From assembly GCF_023349125.1 (NCBI RefSeq), contig NZ_JAKIKT010000003.1:1-64000 (forward strand): a stretch of DNA of 64,000 nucleotides. Reading direction: 5' to 3'. Source of the stretch: Shewanella corallii (GTDB taxonomy: Bacteria; Pseudomonadota; Gammaproteobacteria; Enterobacterales; Shewanellaceae). Made by a program: the position numbers and the translations under genes. Below, piece after piece: positions 17,868 through 26,052 of this stretch; within the stretch, counting starts at the first letter, position 1; each line of letters begins with the position of its first letter. The notes under the pieces were generated by a model, which saw only the letters and a program-made list of their open reading frames with translations, was not told the origin of the DNA and did not search any database.

Positions 17868-17956
17868 ATTGCTCTCCTTGGTCCACCCCGTCTGTGGCGT
17901 GGATTGTCTTGCTTTTTGGATGCTTCCGAGAATTTCACAGCCCCTCAAGTCACTCA

Positions 17957-17972
17957 TCGTCAAAATGGACTA
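17957..17972. promoter_or_regulatory. Putative steroid-regulon operator, copy 3
   Basis: TCGTCA-AAAT-GGACTA, centred about 97 bp upstream of the HsaA-like gene start at 17867. Confidence 0.65.
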
Positions 17973-18033
17973 ACGCGGCTGAAGCGCCTAAACGCCTAAC
18001 CTTTACGTTAACTACCCCCCCTAAAAATCCCTC

Positions 18034-18049
18034 CTGTCCGTTTGGACGA
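18034..18049. promoter_or_regulatory. Putative steroid-regulon operator, copy 4
   Basis: CTGTCC-GTTT-GGACGA. It lies in the same divergent region as copy 3, closer to the plus-strand YCF48-RND operon that begins at 18251. Confidence 0.6.
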
Positions 18050-18250
18050 TGTTGCACCGGGTGAAGGCGGAATAATGAGCCCAAGACCCATAGAAGGTTG
18101 CGACCAGAGCCAAACAGCTTAAGTCTCCTTTGAATAGGGGCACGCCTGATGACAGGCAATAATAAAAACAAGCCAGATGAGCCCGGTTCTTTGGCACAAC
18201 AAGACTATTGCAAACCTCAGGTTTGACCTGAGCAACACAGGGGAGGTGTT

Positions 18251-19312
18251 ATGCGAACAACACTGGCCATAGGGATCTCTTTGGCGGTGGCGGCTGCAGG
18301 CGTTTTCGCCTTCTCGCCCCGTCATTCAGCCCCACTCGCCCCCACCCGTATCCCGGTGGACAATATGAATATCACCAGTCTGCACTCAGGTTCAGCGGGT
18401 ATTATTGCTGCAGGAGAGTTAGGACATATCCTGATTTCCAAAGATCAGGGTAAATCATGGCAAGCTGCCAGCATCGATAATCAGCGCAATGCACTAATCA
18501 CCCGAGTCCGTTTCTCCGATAACGACCATGGTCTGGCTATTGGTCATGAAGGCTGGATATTGAAAACTCAGGATGGTGGTGAGAGCTGGAATGAGATCAG
18601 CTTTGGTGAGTTTGGTAGCACGCCTTTATTATCACTGGAAAAACAAGCTGATGGTGATTGGCTCACTTCTGGGGCCTTTGGCTACTACCGAAAATCATCT
18701 GATAGCGGGTCCAGCTGGCAGGATCTGCCGCCACCTCAAGGCCTGGATTGGCACCTGAACAGCATGATTCCTGGAAAAGATGGTCAAACCTGGCTGCTGG
18801 CGGGTGAAGCCGGTACCTTGCTGCGTTCCGACGATAGTGGGGACAACTGGCAAACCGTTGACCCTTTTTATGATGGCTCCTTTTACGGCGGCCTGCATCT
18901 GGGTGGAGAACGTTGGTTGGTGTACGGCATGCGCGGCAACATTTTCCGTTCAGATGATAATGGCCATAACTGGCAACGCCTCAACTTCAATATCCCGGTC
19001 TCCCTGTTTACCCATGAAGTAATGCCTGATGGCGAACTGCTGTTGGGTGGACAAGGCGGCTTTGTCATCAGCACCCGAAACCAGGGAGATAGCTTTAACA
19101 TTATTCGTCGTGGCGGCCGCCTGGCCATTACAGATATCCATCCTCTTGGATTGGATGAATTACTACTTGCAAGTGATAAGGGCCTGCTCACTCATGGGCT
19201 CACATCCAACTCCAGTCAAAATAGTTCAAAGCAAAACACAACAATGGACACCCACAAAAATACCCAGGACGCCATAAAGCCAACCGCAAAAGCTGAGAAA
19301 GCAGGAGTATGA
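18251..19312 (+). CDS. Exported YCF48/BNR-repeat beta-propeller protein
   Basis: A 353-residue protein with an N-terminal signal sequence (hydrophobic residues 5-22) and about six Asp-box repeats of the form S/T-x-D-x-G-x-S/N-W: SKDQGKSWQ, TQDGGESWN, SSDSGSSWQ, SDDSGDNWQ, SDDNGHNWQ and TRNQGDSFN. That is the YCF48/sialidase-type propeller fold. The C-terminal 35 residues are polar and low in complexity. It ends one base before the RND transporter gene, with its stop overlapping the ribosome-binding region of the latter. YCF48-RND pairs are common in proteobacterial steroid and hydrophobic-substrate clusters; I infer a periplasmic partner of the transporter. It is not a photosystem factor here. 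Confidence 0.8.
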   Translation: MRTTLAIGISLAVAAAGVFAFSPRHSAPLAPTRIPVDNMNITSLHSGSAGIIAAGELGHILISKDQGKSWQAASIDNQRNALITRVRFSDNDHGLAIGHEGWILKTQDGGESWNEISFGEFGSTPLLSLEKQADGDWLTSGAFGYYRKSSDSGSSWQDLPPPQGLDWHLNSMIPGKDGQTWLLAGEAGTLLRSDDSGDNWQTVDPFYDGSFYGGLHLGGERWLVYGMRGNIFRSDDNGHNWQRLNFNIPVSLFTHEVMPDGELLLGGQGGFVISTRNQGDSFNIIRRGGRLAITDIHPLGLDELLLASDKGLLTHGLTSNSSQNSSKQNTTMDTHKNTQDAIKPTAKAEKAGV

Positions 19313-19313
19313 T

Positions 19314-21761
19314 ATGAATCAATTTCAACCCAGCAGAACCCAGCTCCTAGTCGACAATATTGCACACTGGCTTATCAGCTGGCGTAAACCTCTGGGCGTG
19401 ATGTTTATGTTGCTGACCATATTGCTTGGTTATACCGCAACCCAGACCCGCTTTGACCCGGGCTTTACCAAACTTATTCCGGTTGAGCACCCATACATGC
19501 AGGCGTTTATGGACCACAGCGCCAAGTTCACCGGGACCAACCGCATCATGATTAGCCTGAGCTGGAATGGTGAGGGCGACATCTATAACCCAGAGTTTCT
19601 CAGCCGTCTTCGCACAGCCACCGATGAGGTGTTCTTTACGCCTGGCGTTAACCGGGTAACAGTGCGATCACTGTTCTCCCCCGAAGTGCGCTATATGGAG
19701 GTCACTGAATTTGGCTTTATGGGCGATGTGGTGATCCCCTCTCGCTTTACTGCAGATAAAGAGGGCCTGGCCCAGGTACGCAGTAATGTTGCCAAATCCG
19801 GTCAGGTGGGCAACCTGGTGGCCAATGATCTCAAGTCAGCCATGGTGCAGGCAGAGCTCTTGGATATAAACCCGGAGACGGGTGAGAAAACCGACTACGC
19901 GGAAGTTGCCAAGCATCTGGAGAAGATCCGCTCAGATCTTTCAGGTGCCGGCGTTGATATTCAAATTATCGGCTTCGCCAAGGTGATGGGAGACGTAATG
20001 GATGGCCTGGAGACAGTGCTGCTGTTTTTCCTGGTAGCCTTTATCATTACTCTGCTGCTGCTGTGGCACTACAGCCTGTCTATCAAGCTCACTCTGCTGG
20101 CCATCACGGTTGCTTTGCTGCCGGTTATCTGGCTGCTTGGCATTTTGCCCCTGATTGGCTACGGCATCGACCCAATGTCGGTGCTGGTGCCCTTCCTTAT
20201 CTTCTCCATCGGCGTTTCCCATGCTGTGCAGATGACCAACGCCTGGAAGCTGGATGTACTTGAAAATCATGACCCGGAAAAAGCAGCCGCCAATGCGTTT
20301 CGTCGCCTGGCCATTCCGGGCACTGTTGCCCTGCTCGCCAACGCCCTTGGTTTTATGGTGATCATGGTGATCGACATTCCTATTGTGCATGAGCTCGGTG
20401 TTACCGCGTGCCTGGGTGTTGCTCTGATGATTATGACCAATAAGATGTTTATGCCGATTGTGCTGTCACACCTTAAGCTTGAACAGATGGCGCTTAGGCA
20501 TGAGAAGCAGCACGAACAGGACAATGACAACAACAAACACAATCTGTGGTGGAAACTGTCGGCACTGGCAACGCCGGGGCCAGCCAAAATCTCAATCACA
20601 GTGATGTTGTTATTGTTGGCATTGGGTACCTGGCAGTCACGATCGCTGCTGACCGGTGATGTGGGTACCGGTGTGCCTGAACTGCGCGCAGACTCCCGCT
20701 ACAACCTGGATAACGACACCATAGTCAATGACTATTCTATTGGTATGGATGTGCTGTCGGTTTACGTCGAAACCCGTAATCGTGAAGAAGCCTGTCTGGA
20801 TTGGGAGATAATGAACGCGGTTGACCGCTTTGATTTCCATATGCGCGGGGTCGATGGCGTGCAGTCTGTTACCACTACCGCGGGTATGGCTAAACTTTAT
20901 GTCTCCGGCAATAACGAAGGTAACCCGCTGTGGCGTACGCTGCAACGCAGCGAACAGTCGCTGGTCGCTGGCTCTCACGCCGCTCATCCTCAGTTGGGTA
21001 TGAATGATAACGGCTGTAAAACCATTAATATGATGGTGTATCTGGAGGACCATCAGGATGCGACACTAAAGCATGTGGAAGGCGAGATCCTTAATTTTAT
21101 TGATAATGAGCAGCTGACCGACGCCAACTTCCGTCTGCTTGGGGGCAACGCCGGCGTGGCCACTGCCACCAACCAGGCCGTGGAAAAAGCTGAAGTACAG
21201 ATGCTTATCTCCATCTTCGGTGCCATCAGCCTCTTGTGCTGGCTGACCTTCCGCTCTATCAAAGCGGTACTCTGTGTCATCCTGCCTTTGGTGCTGGTGT
21301 GTATCCTGTGTAATGCCCTGATGGCCCTGCTGGGGATCGGTCTTAAGGTAGCTACCCTGCCGGTAATCGCCCTGGGCGTTGGCGTAGGTGTGGATTATGG
21401 CATCTATATCTATGAACGCATGCAACATGCGCTGAACAGAGGCACCCCACTGCGCCAGGCCTTCTATGAAGCGATGCAAAGCCGTGGCACAGCCGCAGTA
21501 TTTACCGCAGTGACCATGTCTATTGGTGTGGGCACCTGGGCCTTCTCGGCTCTCAAGTTCCAGGCAGATATGGGCATACTGCTGGCCTTTATGTTCCTGG
21601 TAAACGTACTCGGCGCCATCTTCCTGCTGCCGGCACTGGCCTGTATTTTTGATGTGGGTGCGGTGAGACTGAGTAAAGAGAAATCCAGCAAGAGTGCAGA
21701 CACAAGTGATACTAGTGCCGGTACCGTAACACCTGAACTAGCCCGTGAAGGCGGAAATTAG
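19314..21761 (+). CDS. RND/MMPL-family transporter
   Basis: An 815-residue membrane protein with two copies of the one-plus-five-helix RND unit. The first block of helices lies about residues 225-400 (including ILPLIGYGIDPMSVLVPFLIFSIGVSH) and the second about 615-790 (including VIALGVGVGVDYGIYIYERM, the sterol-sensing/MMPL signature). Two large periplasmic loops follow TM1 and TM7. Such proteins move lipids or other hydrophobic molecules. With its YCF48 partner in a steroid cluster, movement of steroids or their CoA-free acids is the natural inference, but direction is unknown. The last 30 residues are Ser/Thr-rich. Confidence 0.85.
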   Translation: MNQFQPSRTQLLVDNIAHWLISWRKPLGVMFMLLTILLGYTATQTRFDPGFTKLIPVEHPYMQAFMDHSAKFTGTNRIMISLSWNGEGDIYNPEFLSRLRTATDEVFFTPGVNRVTVRSLFSPEVRYMEVTEFGFMGDVVIPSRFTADKEGLAQVRSNVAKSGQVGNLVANDLKSAMVQAELLDINPETGEKTDYAEVAKHLEKIRSDLSGAGVDIQIIGFAKVMGDVMDGLETVLLFFLVAFIITLLLLWHYSLSIKLTLLAITVALLPVIWLLGILPLIGYGIDPMSVLVPFLIFSIGVSHAVQMTNAWKLDVLENHDPEKAAANAFRRLAIPGTVALLANALGFMVIMVIDIPIVHELGVTACLGVALMIMTNKMFMPIVLSHLKLEQMALRHEKQHEQDNDNNKHNLWWKLSALATPGPAKISITVMLLLLALGTWQSRSLLTGDVGTGVPELRADSRYNLDNDTIVNDYSIGMDVLSVYVETRNREEACLDWEIMNAVDRFDFHMRGVDGVQSVTTTAGMAKLYVSGNNEGNPLWRTLQRSEQSLVAGSHAAHPQLGMNDNGCKTINMMVYLEDHQDATLKHVEGEILNFIDNEQLTDANFRLLGGNAGVATATNQAVEKAEVQMLISIFGAISLLCWLTFRSIKAVLCVILPLVLVCILCNALMALLGIGLKVATLPVIALGVGVGVDYGIYIYERMQHALNRGTPLRQAFYEAMQSRGTAAVFTAVTMSIGVGTWAFSALKFQADMGILLAFMFLVNVLGAIFLLPALACIFDVGAVRLSKEKSSKSADTSDTSAGTVTPELAREGGN

Positions 21762-21787
21762 CCCTGCTGTGTCAATTGCATAAAAAC

Positions 21788-21822
21788 AAAGCCGCGCGGA
21801 ATTCACTAGAGCGCGGCTTTTT
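21788..21822. terminator. Two-way terminator after the RND gene
   Basis: AAAGCCGCGC and GCGCGGCTTT form a ten-base-pair stem with a 13-base loop, with A-rich and T-rich flanks on both sides. It can stop the plus-strand RND transcript and the minus-strand gene that ends at 21806 within it. Confidence 0.85.
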
Positions 21823-22414
21823 CATTTAAACCAGACATGCATAGCGCCGCTTCAATCCCTACCCATTTATGCCTGGCTTCAACATCCAGGTAAAGTGGGT
21901 GGTGGGGCTGATAATAGCCTTCCGGCATCCTATACCTGAGACCGGCAGCCCTGAGTTTGTCATCTTCGGCTTTGGTGACCTGACGCACATGATAAAGCCT
22001 GCCGATGAGTTCAATCACCCTGGCAGCATTCAGGCGCTCTTCGGCATTTGATATGTCAGTGGCATTTGATATGTCGGTGCCACTTGATAGATCGCTATCC
22101 TTGGATGTGTTGGCCCTACCGTCCTTCGTTTGCAGCTTTTGCAACTCCTGAAAGATCACCGCCATTGGCACTATATGCTCGAACACTCTAGGCAGTTCAG
22201 GTGCCTGTGCCGCCGCTTTTGATAAAGGTGCAGATTTCTTGTACCTGTCCAATGCCCTTTGATTGTTTTTGGTGACATGCCCATAGAGGTGACAAAACAC
22301 GCCGTTGATGGGCTCGCGGTAGGATGCGGAGTCGTCAATGCCAGCTTCAAGCATGACGATGATGGCGTTGGCGTAGCCCAGTGCCTTGGGATCCAGGTGA
22401 TTCATGTACTGCAT
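21806..22414 (-). CDS. Hypothetical protein downstream of TetR regulator
   Basis: A 202-residue soluble protein that I do not recognise. It has no signal peptide or membrane helix. The middle holds a short internal repeat (SGTDISNATDISNAEE) caused by an 18-bp tandem duplication. The C-terminal half has RVIELIGRLYHVRQVTKAEDDKLRAAG and a His/Tyr-rich GYYQPHHPLYLD. It starts 16 bp after the TetR stop and has no good ribosome-binding site, so translation may be coupled to tetR. Its last codons and stop lie in the terminator stem. Real gene status is likely from length and context; function unknown. Confidence 0.6.
   Translation of the reverse strand: MQYMNHLDPKALGYANAIIVMLEAGIDDSASYREPINGVFCHLYGHVTKNNQRALDRYKKSAPLSKAAAQAPELPRVFEHIVPMAVIFQELQKLQTKDGRANTSKDSDLSSGTDISNATDISNAEERLNAARVIELIGRLYHVRQVTKAEDDKLRAAGLRYRMPEGYYQPHHPLYLDVEARHKWVGIEAALCMSGLNEKAAL
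22043..22096. repeat. Three tandem 18-bp units inside the hypothetical gene
   Basis: Units at 22043-22060, 22061-22078 and 22079-22096; the first two differ by one base, and the third is more diverged. The unit length is a multiple of three, so the reading frame is kept and the encoded repeat is SNATDI-like. Confidence 0.7.
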
Positions 22415-22430
22415 CTGCCAAAAGTCGCTG

Positions 22431-23036
22431 TCAGTCTTTGCTATAAATCCGGTAAAAGGTATCCACCGTACGGCGAATATGCGCTTGCAGCCACTCCTGG
22501 CCGGGCATCCTGTGGCCCAGAGTGGCCTTGGATTGGAGATCTAATCTCAACAAAGCCAACAACTGCGAGCATGCTATATCGGCATCGGTAATTGCCAGTT
22601 TTTCACTGACAGGGGCACTGGTGAGAAACGCCACCAGGTTCTGATGAATACGTGCAGGACCGCTGCGCCAAAATATCTGGCCGATCTCGCTTTCGTACTG
22701 ATGAAATTCAGTCAGCACTACCCGGTATAACCCCAGAATCGGGTCCTGACACAACCCCTCAATATACTGACGCCCAAACCGGCAAAGCACAGAGTCAATA
22801 TCGGCTTCATCCTCACCCTGAAAATCAAATATCTTCTCAAAGCTCTCCATATGGCTTTCGAGCACAGCCAAAAACAATCCCTCTTTGTTTCCAAAGTACT
22901 TATACATGGTTTGTTTAGACCCGCCGGTAATACTGACCACCTGATCCAGCGTGGTATCACGGTAGCCCTGCTCCAAAAACAACCTGGTCGCAGTATCAAT
23001 AATGGCTTGCCGCTTTTGTATGGTCGATGGCCGCAT
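22431..23036 (-). CDS. TetR-family regulator of the adjacent EmrAB-like pump
   Basis: A 201-residue TetR/AcrR-type repressor. The N-terminal helix-turn-helix is plain at residues 10-55 (IIDTATRLFLEQGYRDTTLDQV, then GGSKQTMYKYFGNKEGLF). The C-terminal part is the variable ligand-binding domain (with a run resembling AefR-like regulators). It is divergent from the HlyD-MFS operon, and the 216-bp gap holds a perfect palindrome at 23149-23165, which is the expected operator. I infer repression of the pump and of itself, relieved by a substrate of the pump. Confidence 0.85.
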   Translation of the reverse strand: MRPSTIQKRQAIIDTATRLFLEQGYRDTTLDQVVSITGGSKQTMYKYFGNKEGLFLAVLESHMESFEKIFDFQGEDEADIDSVLCRFGRQYIEGLCQDPILGLYRVVLTEFHQYESEIGQIFWRSGPARIHQNLVAFLTSAPVSEKLAITDADIACSQLLALLRLDLQSKATLGHRMPGQEWLQAHIRRTVDTFYRIYSKD

Positions 23037-23148
23037 CTGTATGAAGTCTCCGGTAATTTGGCTGCGTCACATAATATCACCTGCAAGGCAAAGCACAGAG
23101 ATGCGCTGTTGCGAACAGCCGATAAAATGATCTCATTGCGCGTTATCG

Positions 23149-23165
23149 TACTGTACGGTACAGTA
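23149..23165. promoter_or_regulatory. Putative TetR operator
   Basis: TACTGTACGGTACAGTA, a perfect 17-base palindrome around a central G, in the divergent tetR-emrA region. Its size and symmetry fit AcrR/TetR-type operators. Confidence 0.7.
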
Positions 23166-23252
23166 TCGCGATCTTCCCGACAAGTCATGCCCGGATCCTT
23201 CTGGCTTAGCGAGGGATTCGGGCCCTCTCCTTGTATTTTTCAGGAATCTTAA

Positions 23253-24260
23253 ATGAAACGCATACTGCCTGGCTTGCTTTTGGTGGGTGTTGCCGCCACC
23301 GCGATCAACTGGTATTTGAACCACAAAGATGTTGTCACCACAGACAATGCATATGTAAAGGCCGACATTACCCTGCTCTCGCCTGAAGTTTCGGGCCAGG
23401 TAGCCAGGGTATTGGTCAGCGACAACCAAAAGGTCAATGCCGGCGATCCCCTGTTCACCATCGATGATGCGGACTTTATTGCCGAGCGGCAGATTGCACA
23501 GGATGCCTTATCTGTGGCGGAATCAGCACTTATCAGCAATCAAACCCAGCAGGCTCTGCAAAAGCTCAAGGTGCAACAGGCTCAAAGCCAGATTGAAGCC
23601 ATGAATGCTCAGCATCAATTGCAGCAAAATGAGCTTAAACGGTATCAGGCTCTGCTGAAAACCAATTCTATCAGTCAAACCCAATACGATCTGCAGCGCA
23701 CCCGTGCTGTTGAGGCCAAAGCTGCATTGGACACGGCAAATATTGCTTTATCTGCAGCCAAACAGGAAATAGATATCCTGAATGCCCAAAGGCACCAATT
23801 AACGGCACAAAAAAACCAGGCTCAGTCAAAACTCGCTTTGGCAGAACTGGCGTTGAGCCGCACTGTCGTAACCGCCCCTGTCAGTGGCACTATTGCCAAC
23901 CGCCAGGTTCAGGTGGGCAAATTTGTTCAACCCGGCATGGGCCTGATCACCTTAATCCCCGATAACATCTGGCTTGAAGCCAACTTTAAAGAAACCCAAT
24001 TGACCGAGGTGAAACCAGGGCAATCAGTCCAATTGGCGCTGGATATCTATCCTGATCAGCCCATTACCGGCAAGGTCGAGTCAATCACACCGGCCACCGG
24101 TGCCCAGTTCAGCATGATGCCGGCGCAAAATGCCACGGGTAACTTTGTAAAGGTGGTACAAAGAGTTCCGGTAAAAATCACTCTGGATATCCCGAAATCT
24201 CTTGAAGGCAAGGTATACCCTGGTCTGTCAGCCAACGTATCAGTGGTCACCCGGGGATAG
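23253..24260 (+). CDS. HlyD/EmrA-like membrane fusion protein
   Basis: A 335-residue periplasmic adaptor. A single N-terminal membrane segment (residues 4-20) is followed by the biotinyl-lipoyl half motif TTDNAYVKADITLLSPEVSG, a long Gln/Ala-rich coiled coil (about 80-190), the second lipoyl half with VTAPVSGTIANRQVQVG, and a beta-barrel domain with NIWLEANFKETQL. This order is typical of EmrA. It would link the inner-membrane MFS pump encoded next to it with an outer-membrane TolC. The stop at 24258-24260 lies three bases before the pump's ATG. Confidence 0.88.
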   Translation: MKRILPGLLLVGVAATAINWYLNHKDVVTTDNAYVKADITLLSPEVSGQVARVLVSDNQKVNAGDPLFTIDDADFIAERQIAQDALSVAESALISNQTQQALQKLKVQQAQSQIEAMNAQHQLQQNELKRYQALLKTNSISQTQYDLQRTRAVEAKAALDTANIALSAAKQEIDILNAQRHQLTAQKNQAQSKLALAELALSRTVVTAPVSGTIANRQVQVGKFVQPGMGLITLIPDNIWLEANFKETQLTEVKPGQSVQLALDIYPDQPITGKVESITPATGAQFSMMPAQNATGNFVKVVQRVPVKITLDIPKSLEGKVYPGLSANVSVVTRG

Positions 24261-24263
24261 TTG

Positions 24264-25802
24264 ATGAGATCACAATTCAGATTGATGCTGCTTGTAATCC
24301 TGGGCCCGACGCCATTTGGTATTGCAACCTCTTTGTTTGGTGTCGCCAGCGCAGAAATGGCGGCAACGGCCGGCCTCTCTTTGGATGAAATGAGTCTGGT
24401 CAATATCCTGTTTATGACCAGTCAGGTGCTGGGGTTTATTGCCTGTGGCCTGCTTATCAGAGCGCAGGGGCTTGTCACCACCATTAAGCTGGCGCTTTCT
24501 GGCGGCACTGTAGCAGCAGTGCTGCTTGCCAATGCCAGTAATCCACTGTTGATAACTATGGGGTGGAGCTTAATGGGATTGAGTGTCAGTTCAGTGATGA
24601 TCGGGATCACCCAATTAGTACTGGAGCACTGTGACTACAGGGAGATGACGTTAATGGCTGCTTTAATGCTGGTACTGACTACCCTGGCTCCTATGGGTCT
24701 GTATCCCTGGCTGTTGGCCAGCATCACAGCTGAAATGAACTGGCAACTATTGGCGATTCTGGTTGCGGTATTTATGCTGCTGGCATTGCTTTGGCTCCTT
24801 CGTCAGTCTGATAAACTGACAACGTTAACCCCAGCTGACTCAAACCCGGTGCCCGAACGTTCGCCCTGGCAGTGTTATCTGGCACTGTCCAGCAGTACTG
24901 CACTGATGGTGTATCTGCTGATGCGGGGCGAATACTACAACTGGTTTGATACCGGGCTTTACACTTTACTCTGGGCTGCTGCGCTGGTGCTCCTGGCTAT
25001 CGGTTTTGTGTTCAGATCCAAAGGCAAAAACTGTGGGACTCAAAGCGACAAGTTGCTTAAAGATTTTAAGTTCCTGGTGTTCGTCTATAACGGTTTTCTG
25101 GCTGGCTTTGCGGTTATGGTCAGTGGCAATTTGTTGATTCAGTTTCTACAAACATTGTTAGGCTATAACCATATCAATACAGGCTGGGTGCAAGTCATCA
25201 GCTTTGCCACCATGCTGCTGGGCATGCTGCTGAGCGTATTAGCCTGCAATCAAAATCGGTTTCCGGCAGACGCACTGACACCCATTGGCGTTGCTATGAT
25301 TTTGGTTTCTGTGTGGATGATGAGCGGGATGACGACTGAAGTGGGACCGGACAATCTGTTTCTCCCCATGTGTCTGCGGGGCCTCGGCGTTGGCCTGTTA
25401 AATGTGTCGGTCACCATAGCGGTATTTGCCTATATCATACCAGGGCAAAGAACCGAGGGACTGGTGCTGTTTTATCTTATCAGAACCTTTGGCGGCATTA
25501 TGGGAGGCGCGCTGTTTGGTTGGTTAATGCAGTGGCAAAAGCATCAGATGACCCTGGAGTTGTCCAACGTGATGACAGCGGGAAAGTCCAGTATACAAAG
25601 CGTGGTCAGTCAGGTCTCAGGCCAGCTTGCCAGCTCCGGCTATCTACCAACAGACGCGCTGATTTCAGGACAGATGCAACTTCTGGTTAAAGGTCAAAGC
25701 GCCAATCTGGCACTATCAAACGGCCTTATTTGGTTTATTGGCTGTATAGGCATTATGGGCCCTATCCTGCTTGTCGGTAAAAAGATCGCGGCAAAGCCTT
25801 AA
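24264..25802 (+). CDS. DHA2-type MFS efflux transporter (EmrB-like partner)
   Basis: A 512-residue membrane protein with about 14 hydrophobic segments, the number expected of the DHA2 drug/proton antiporters that work with EmrA-type adaptors. The usual MFS motif A is weak. The ATG at 24264 is preceded by GGGGAT at a good distance; a TTG three bases earlier is in frame. Together with the HlyD gene and the divergent tetR it forms a regulated efflux system. Export of toxic steroids or bile-salt-like detergents is an inference from location only. Confidence 0.8.
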   Translation: MRSQFRLMLLVILGPTPFGIATSLFGVASAEMAATAGLSLDEMSLVNILFMTSQVLGFIACGLLIRAQGLVTTIKLALSGGTVAAVLLANASNPLLITMGWSLMGLSVSSVMIGITQLVLEHCDYREMTLMAALMLVLTTLAPMGLYPWLLASITAEMNWQLLAILVAVFMLLALLWLLRQSDKLTTLTPADSNPVPERSPWQCYLALSSSTALMVYLLMRGEYYNWFDTGLYTLLWAAALVLLAIGFVFRSKGKNCGTQSDKLLKDFKFLVFVYNGFLAGFAVMVSGNLLIQFLQTLLGYNHINTGWVQVISFATMLLGMLLSVLACNQNRFPADALTPIGVAMILVSVWMMSGMTTEVGPDNLFLPMCLRGLGVGLLNVSVTIAVFAYIIPGQRTEGLVLFYLIRTFGGIMGGALFGWLMQWQKHQMTLELSNVMTAGKSSIQSVVSQVSGQLASSGYLPTDALISGQMQLLVKGQSANLALSNGLIWFIGCIGIMGPILLVGKKIAAKP

Positions 25803-26052
25803 CATCCTTTACAACGCCCCAAGGGCTAGTGTTTCAGCTCGACATTCAGGTAATTTCCGCAGCAAGCGATAAACTCACTAGCCTGTTGCGGGGAAGCCTG
25901 ACGAATAATACGAATTTACGCGTACGATGGGACCTGAACCATCGCCGGATAATGCTGACGATTGGTGTGGTTCGCTTGCAATTGCCATCCAGTAACTAGG
26001 TCCGGCGGGCAATCTTCCCCAACCAGGCAAAAGTGTTACGGCCCTGCCAGCG

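Noticed and set aside
18251..19312. Photosystem II assembly factor
   Set aside because: The fold is YCF48-like, but nothing in the window suggests photosynthesis; the pairing with RND and steroid genes fits better.
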